Shown here piece after piece: positions 59,698 to 64,000 of a stretch of 64,000 nt of DNA (the stretch's first letter is position 1; each line of letters begins with the position of its first letter). A program made the position numbers and the translations under genes. Source of the stretch: Actinomucor elegans (taxonomy: Eukaryota > Mucoromycota > Mucoromycetes > Mucorales > Mucoraceae); assembly GCA_026027325.1 (NCBI GenBank), contig JAMSLZ010000009.1:124001-188000 (forward strand). The letters run 5' to 3'. The notes under the pieces are model-generated. The model ran no database searches, was not told the DNA's origin, and worked only from the letters and a program-made list of their open reading frames with translations.

Positions 59698-60912
59698 TTA
59701 AGTGTATGTTTTACTATTGCTGGTTGAACTGAGCAAGCTTGTATGTTCGGAAACAGTGTCTTCGGCAATGATTTCTTCTTCTATCAGCGTAGGTGACTTC
59801 CAAGAGATGAGCAACACACCACATATAGTGATTGCTACGCCAAACATAACCAAAAGCAGATGCCACCATACGATTCTAGACCATTGATCATAGTAGACCA
59901 AACCATTAAATAAGCAGGATACGTTAAAAGTACAAGAAGAAAGCGGTATCATAATGACAGTATCACAAAACTGTAATCCTTTGTTCAAGTAATACAACTA
60001 TCTCATGTGTTACCATGCAGTTTTTTTTTTAACGAGTATAATCATAACTTACTTGTAATATAGCTGTCATGACCATCATGACTAACAAAATCCATGTGAG
60101 GGCATATTGTAATTGGTTTTTATCAAAACAACAGATAAAATGATCAATTCTAATCCGCTTTTTGCAAACAAAATGCTTTGACTGCTGATATTTCCACTTA
60201 ACACACCATAACTGATGCCAACATATTTTTTCAATTCTGGAAGTGTAATCTTTTTACCAATGAATTTACTCATGCTGGTTGGCGGCATAGCGGCAGATTC
60301 CATCAAGTAACAAATATGCTCAAAGTAATGTGTCGTTAATAAACCAGCGACAATCACAAATTCCAATATACTAAAATAAGCGATAAACCCAGGCTTTTTG
60401 TAGAGGGTTATCAAGTCATCAATGTCATGGTCTGGCTCAGGAATTACACCAAACAATCCCACCAATAATGCACCCACCACAATAAGGAATGTACCTATCT
60501 GAATAGTTAGCATCGAATTTAATTGTAGTTAATAATACATGCCTATCACCGTCTTCTTTTTGAATGGGTCGCCTAACACAATCTTTGCTGCAATTGCATT
60601 AAATACGAGACCCATAGCTCCGATTGGTGCCAAAATCACTATAGGAAGGTAGCCAATAGAGAACACTGAACCAATGACATTGGCTGTTAGGAAAGCAGCA
60701 AAACTAACCACCCACAAAGGCCTTTTCAGTGAATGCTTTCGGTCTTCGATTGGATAGATAGAGTCATTTATTAAGTGAGACTTTCTTTGAAATGCCATGG
60801 CAAAGGACTGGACAAGATTTGTAATGACTGACACTCCAATGCCGATCCAAAACTCTTTGGTGTAGGCCTGTTGGTTTTCTTCTTCATATTTTAAGTCATA
60901 TAAATTTATCAT
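59698..60912 (-). CDS. NIPA-family magnesium transporter (with apparent frameshift)
   Basis: A multi-pass membrane transporter; NIPA proteins move Mg2+ (family knowledge). Three exons are inferred (60912-60543, 60494-60053, 59997-59698), about 370 aa once one base is restored. Segments include WIGIGVSVITNLVQSFAMAF, QRKSHLINDS, PIVILAPIGAMGLVFNAIAA (the glycine-rich core), VGALLVGLFGVIPEPDHDID, LFAKSGLELIILSVVLI and LYYLNKGLQFCDTVIMIPLS. Exon 1 joins exon 2 only with a GC donor (ATAG then GCATGT). Within exon 2, a run of five T at 60117-60121 (plus strand) puts the frame out of register: one extra base would give NQLQYALTWILLVMMVMTAI. Either this base was lost in sequencing or the gene is damaged. 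A poly(T) run lies in intron 2. Confidence 0.75.
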
Positions 60913-61861
60913 GGTGGGTTGAAAAGAAAAGAAGAAGAGCGGCTGAATTAATTTTTCCTTTTTCTGTTTAAAAAAGACGTACAGGTAGAAATGTTGTTCC
61001 ACGTGAGTTACTGTTCCATCGAGAGACTAGATCCATAGAATGATTGGTTCTGACTTTAATGCTTAGTCGAACTAAGCCTATCGCTTGCAGTAAGTTAAAG
61101 AAATAGATTCTAGAAATCATCCATGGCTCTAGTATATCGTTGTAAGTGTCAGCTATTGTCTATTTCGATACGCATCTTTACTCCTCGTTCATACTACATC
61201 AATTTCATTGGTTGGCGGGATAAAATTCAAAGATCCACCATGCATAACCTTGACATTGTCCATGAAATCATAAAACGTGTATCTATATTAGTAACGGGAC
61301 AAGATACAGCTTTAATTTCCGGGAAATACGTAGAGCAAAATGCATTTCAGCTATACAGTATATTGAATTGAAAAAGATGTTTGACAACTCCCGGCCACAT
61401 TGCATGGTTTAACGTTCGGCTGCAAGATTGTTTTAACCTTTTTATAAAACACATACCGCTTGGAAGAGCATATGTTTACCATTTTCATTGATATTCCATA
61501 CCGTTTAATTGGTATCTGTAGTCTTCCACTCTACTTTTTCAGTTTTGAGCCACAAATTTCAAATACATAAGTCTGAATGGATCTCAATATTCTATGCTCG
61601 GAATGAGCTGTTGTATCAATGGAGCTCAATTGGTTCACTAAATTCAATGTTTTGCTCTCGTTTGTTAGACCATAACCCTTCATTCATCTTATGGCTATTT
61701 CCATTTTTTTTTTCTAATGAAAAGCCTTGTAAACTAAAACGTTTGGGCCATTAGTTAACGGTGGTCTTTAGGTAACCATGTGCTCAGCATTCGATCCATT
61801 GTTATCACACAGGGTCCCTTTTTGCCAAGATTTTCTTATATTCAGTACATATAAGCTGACT
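60913..61861. other. Intergenic spacer
   Basis: It holds the NIPA promoter and the 3' flank of the GRASP gene. Plus frames at 61123 and 61509 lack conserved features. Confidence 0.5.
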
Positions 61862-62963
61862 TTATTGTAACGATTCAGGTGTAGTTTTACTGCTAGGTGA
61901 GGGAGGCAATACAGTCTGCTTAGCTTCTTCCAGAACCTGTTCGTCTGGCTGAGTAACAGAAGTTGATTCATCCAATTCTGGTGCGTTAAAAATCGTATCA
62001 CTGTAATTCACATTCTCTTCTTGCTGCTCATCCGCAGCTGCTTCTCTTTCACTCTTTCTTCTTGGTATTCTGTGTAATAATCCGTACCCTACATCGCATC
62101 CTAATGATCCGTTTCCTCCCCATTCATGATTGGGTACAATGATACACTATAATCCCGTGTTAACATCAGCTTTAACAAACATATCAAAATATTACCTCTC
62201 TACAGCTATCCCACTCAGAATTATATAGGTACAGCCTAAGTGGTTTACCGAGGTATTCTTCCACCAAACTGTAAAAATCATCCTCGTTTCTTAGAGTCAT
62301 GTGTGGACTGCCGATGATATAGTCAGAAAATGGAATAATGCCTGCCATTTCAGCAGGTGAATTGGGTGATACATCCAATATGTGCCATACATTTTCTCCA
62401 GCACGCTCAAATGAACAGAATCGAATTGAGCAACCTATAGACCGGTTATTAGCAAAGTCCTTCAAAGAAACATTGAATCATACCAATCAAACTCTTTTCA
62501 TTAGGATCGTCAGGATGCCAATCCCGACTTGGAGTCAGGGTGATTTCTAAACATAGATGTATATATGTAAGTTACTGGTACTATTTAAACTATCTACAAG
62601 TACATTACCTCGAAACTTTTGTTCTTTGCTCGAGTATACACCAATAGGTAAAGGTCTACCTTCATACTCTTGCAGAGTTGACAATAGTGTTTGACTATCG
62701 CCATTATTCTATAAACAAAATAAAAAAAGTTAAATCTCCTCTGTCTTGTACTTTCTATCGGATCTCTTACAAGTGGAATGCCATTAATTTGGACAATATA
62801 ATCGAAAAACTGTTCGATTCCTGCATGAAAAGCAGGCGAATTTTCCTTGACCTAAAGGACATTAACGCGTTTAGACTATTGAATGAATGTCCAAAAGGTT
62901 ATCGTTTACCTTTAGAACATGAAAACCATATTGGTTTTGTTCTGAGCTTTGTGCTCCTCCCAT
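61862..62963 (-). CDS. GRH1: GRASP65/55-type Golgi reassembly stacking protein
   Basis: A peripheral membrane protein of early secretory compartments with two PDZ-like domains. Six exons (62963-62910, 62851-62771, 62708-62609, 62546-62484, 62434-62196, 62146-61862) give 273 aa. The N terminus [20 protein letters not shown] starts with Met-Gly, fitting N-myristoylation. PDZ1 continues with [20 protein letters not shown] and [20 protein letters not shown]2 has [40 protein letters not shown] and [20 protein letters not shown], then [19 protein letters not shown], the family signature. The C terminus is acidic and unstructured. Compared with yeast Grh1 it is a little shorter in the tail. Confidence in the family is high. 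Confidence 0.94.
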
Positions 62964-63356
62964 TCTTGAATTAAAATAAAATAAAGAAATAGAGACAATG
63001 ATACAGAGTATGCGGACTACTAAAGGCGCGTAGAAATGTGGAATTCCAAGCCAGCAAAGCCGTGATCCAAATTCGAGTTAGAGAATCTTGATACATTTGA
63101 TAAGAATTTGGATGTTGTTTAGAGGTTACTGATCAGGCCAAGAGTATAGTGTATGTAGCTTGAAAGAATGAACCGTTGTAATGCGTACGAGTTCGAGGAA
63201 TTACTATCAGTTGGCTGACTAAATCTTCTAGAACCTTTTCGTACTAGTAAACTTACAAGTAACCAGTTTTTTGGCAGTCATACTCTGTTTGTACATATTT
63301 GCCACAGTACAATTAAAGAGAGCGTTACTGCCACTATAAATCATTCTTCACAATAA
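62964..63356. other. Intergenic spacer
   Basis: No gene seen in about 390 bp between the GRASP start and the 3' end of the next minus-strand gene. Nothing else was recognised. Confidence 0.5.
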
Positions 63357-64000
63357 CTAATCCATTTTATTATCAGAGGATGATGCCATTGCAGATATAA
63401 ACTTTTTAATATAAGGTATCAAGATAAACTGTCCAATGCACAACACAATTACAATAGCAATGACAATCTTGTAAACTTGGTAAAACAAGAAACCCAAATA
63501 TAAAGTCTCGAGAACTAGTTGGGAAACAATCAGTAAACCTGATCTATAAGCATTCACTGAATTCATATCTTACCCAAATTATACGTTACTGGCTTTGATT
63601 CCATACCTGGGACTTGAGAAACGCCAGTGTATTTAGCAGTTACTTGCAACACGTACGATAAATCACCGTTCATCTTGCAACTATTGATTATTTTGAGCTC
63701 AAAGTCGGCAGGTGTCTGGATAAAAAAAGTCGCGTCAGTATTCACCCAAGAGGTAACAATATCTTACAATTGCTGGATAGGATATACGTATTTCATAATT
63801 GGATCCGTCTTTTAAGTTGTTTAAATTGTACCATTGAACGGATGGCTTTACAAATGGTGAGCTTGGAATCAAACTGTTTTGAACTTCGGAAAATGGAGGT
63901 GAAAGAGAAGGTGCTGATTTTACTTTAGATAACTCTAAAAATTGAGTTTCGCAAGGTATGATATTACTCGATCGTACTTGAAGAATAAGCTTCTCTGTGT
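63357..64000 (-). CDS. Membrane protein of unknown family, 3' end only
   Basis: Partial: the gene begins beyond position 64000. Exons visible on the minus strand are (64000)-63768 in part, 63715-63574 and 63538-63357, joined in frame by short GT-AG introns (52 and 35 nt). The sequence shows a luminal/extracellular-like domain with TPADFELKIINSCKMNGDLS, LQVTAKYTGVSQVPGMESKP, then one long hydrophobic segment near the C terminus (YKIVIAIVIVLCIGQFILIP) followed by a short Lys/Ser tail. This resembles a type I membrane protein with the tail in the cytosol. I do not recognise the family. Confidence 0.65.

Noticed and set aside
62678..62974. 98-codon plus frame
   Set aside because: It is antisense to GRASP exons 1-3, which are firmly supported.
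1..64000. CRISPR arrays, bacterial operons, integrons or prophage
   Set aside because: The genes are eukaryotic with spliceosomal introns; the dispersed repeat copies are scattered, not regularly spaced.

Overview
This window is nuclear DNA from an early-diverging filamentous fungus, most likely a Mucoromycota species of Mucorales type. It is AT-rich. Genes have many short GT-AG introns (about 34-95 nt), spacers are long, and the single-copy genes are fungal: NEDD8, APC2, PSF2, MMS19, COQ5, eS8 and a tRNA-Glu. The phylum call is inference from gene content and intron style; no marker-gene comparison was possible. I see no bacterial-type operons, CRISPR arrays or viral genes.

Layout. 1-3.9 kb is a gene-free spacer. 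A forkhead factor (minus) and a bHLH factor (plus) diverge from one promoter at 4.7-5.1 kb. After a 3 kb spacer with long homopolymers come a TTC7/Ypp1-type TPR protein (plus) and the GINS subunit PSF2 (minus), facing each other. At 15.7-20.7 kb are a membrane-anchored glycogen-synthase-like glycosyltransferase, NEDD8, and a secreted multicopper oxidase convergent with NEDD8. APC2 (22.7-25.5 kb) is followed by a 4.3 kb spacer with a decayed copy of the NEDD8/oxidase junction and probably a remnant of the TTC7-like gene. MMS19 (29.8-34.1 kb), a secreted protein of unknown function, a BZZ1-type F-BAR/C1/SH3 protein, COQ5, an alpha-galactosidase-like GH36 enzyme, a CRT10-like WD protein and ribosomal protein eS8 fill 29.8-47.8 kb. 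A 3 kb spacer holds a broken coding relic. It is followed by a Myb plus C2H2 transcription factor with polyglutamine tracts and a YAT2-type carnitine acyltransferase (convergent). 55.3-59.4 kb is mostly empty, with an F-box/LRR-like relic. The window ends with tRNA-Glu(CTC), a NIPA-type magnesium transporter, GRASP/Grh1, and the 3' end of a membrane protein that runs off the edge.

The genes are mainly housekeeping and do not form a pathway cluster. NEDD8 (the cullin modifier) and APC2 (a cullin-family subunit) share general ubiquitin-system biology, but their proximity is probably incidental. I did not find a convincing new multi-gene system. The most unusual material is between genes: a short dispersed repeat family (about ten copies sharing a CAGATGYGACATTT-like core), a degenerate segmental duplication, long poly(A) runs, and several gene models that need a frameshift, a GC-AG intron or a very short intron.
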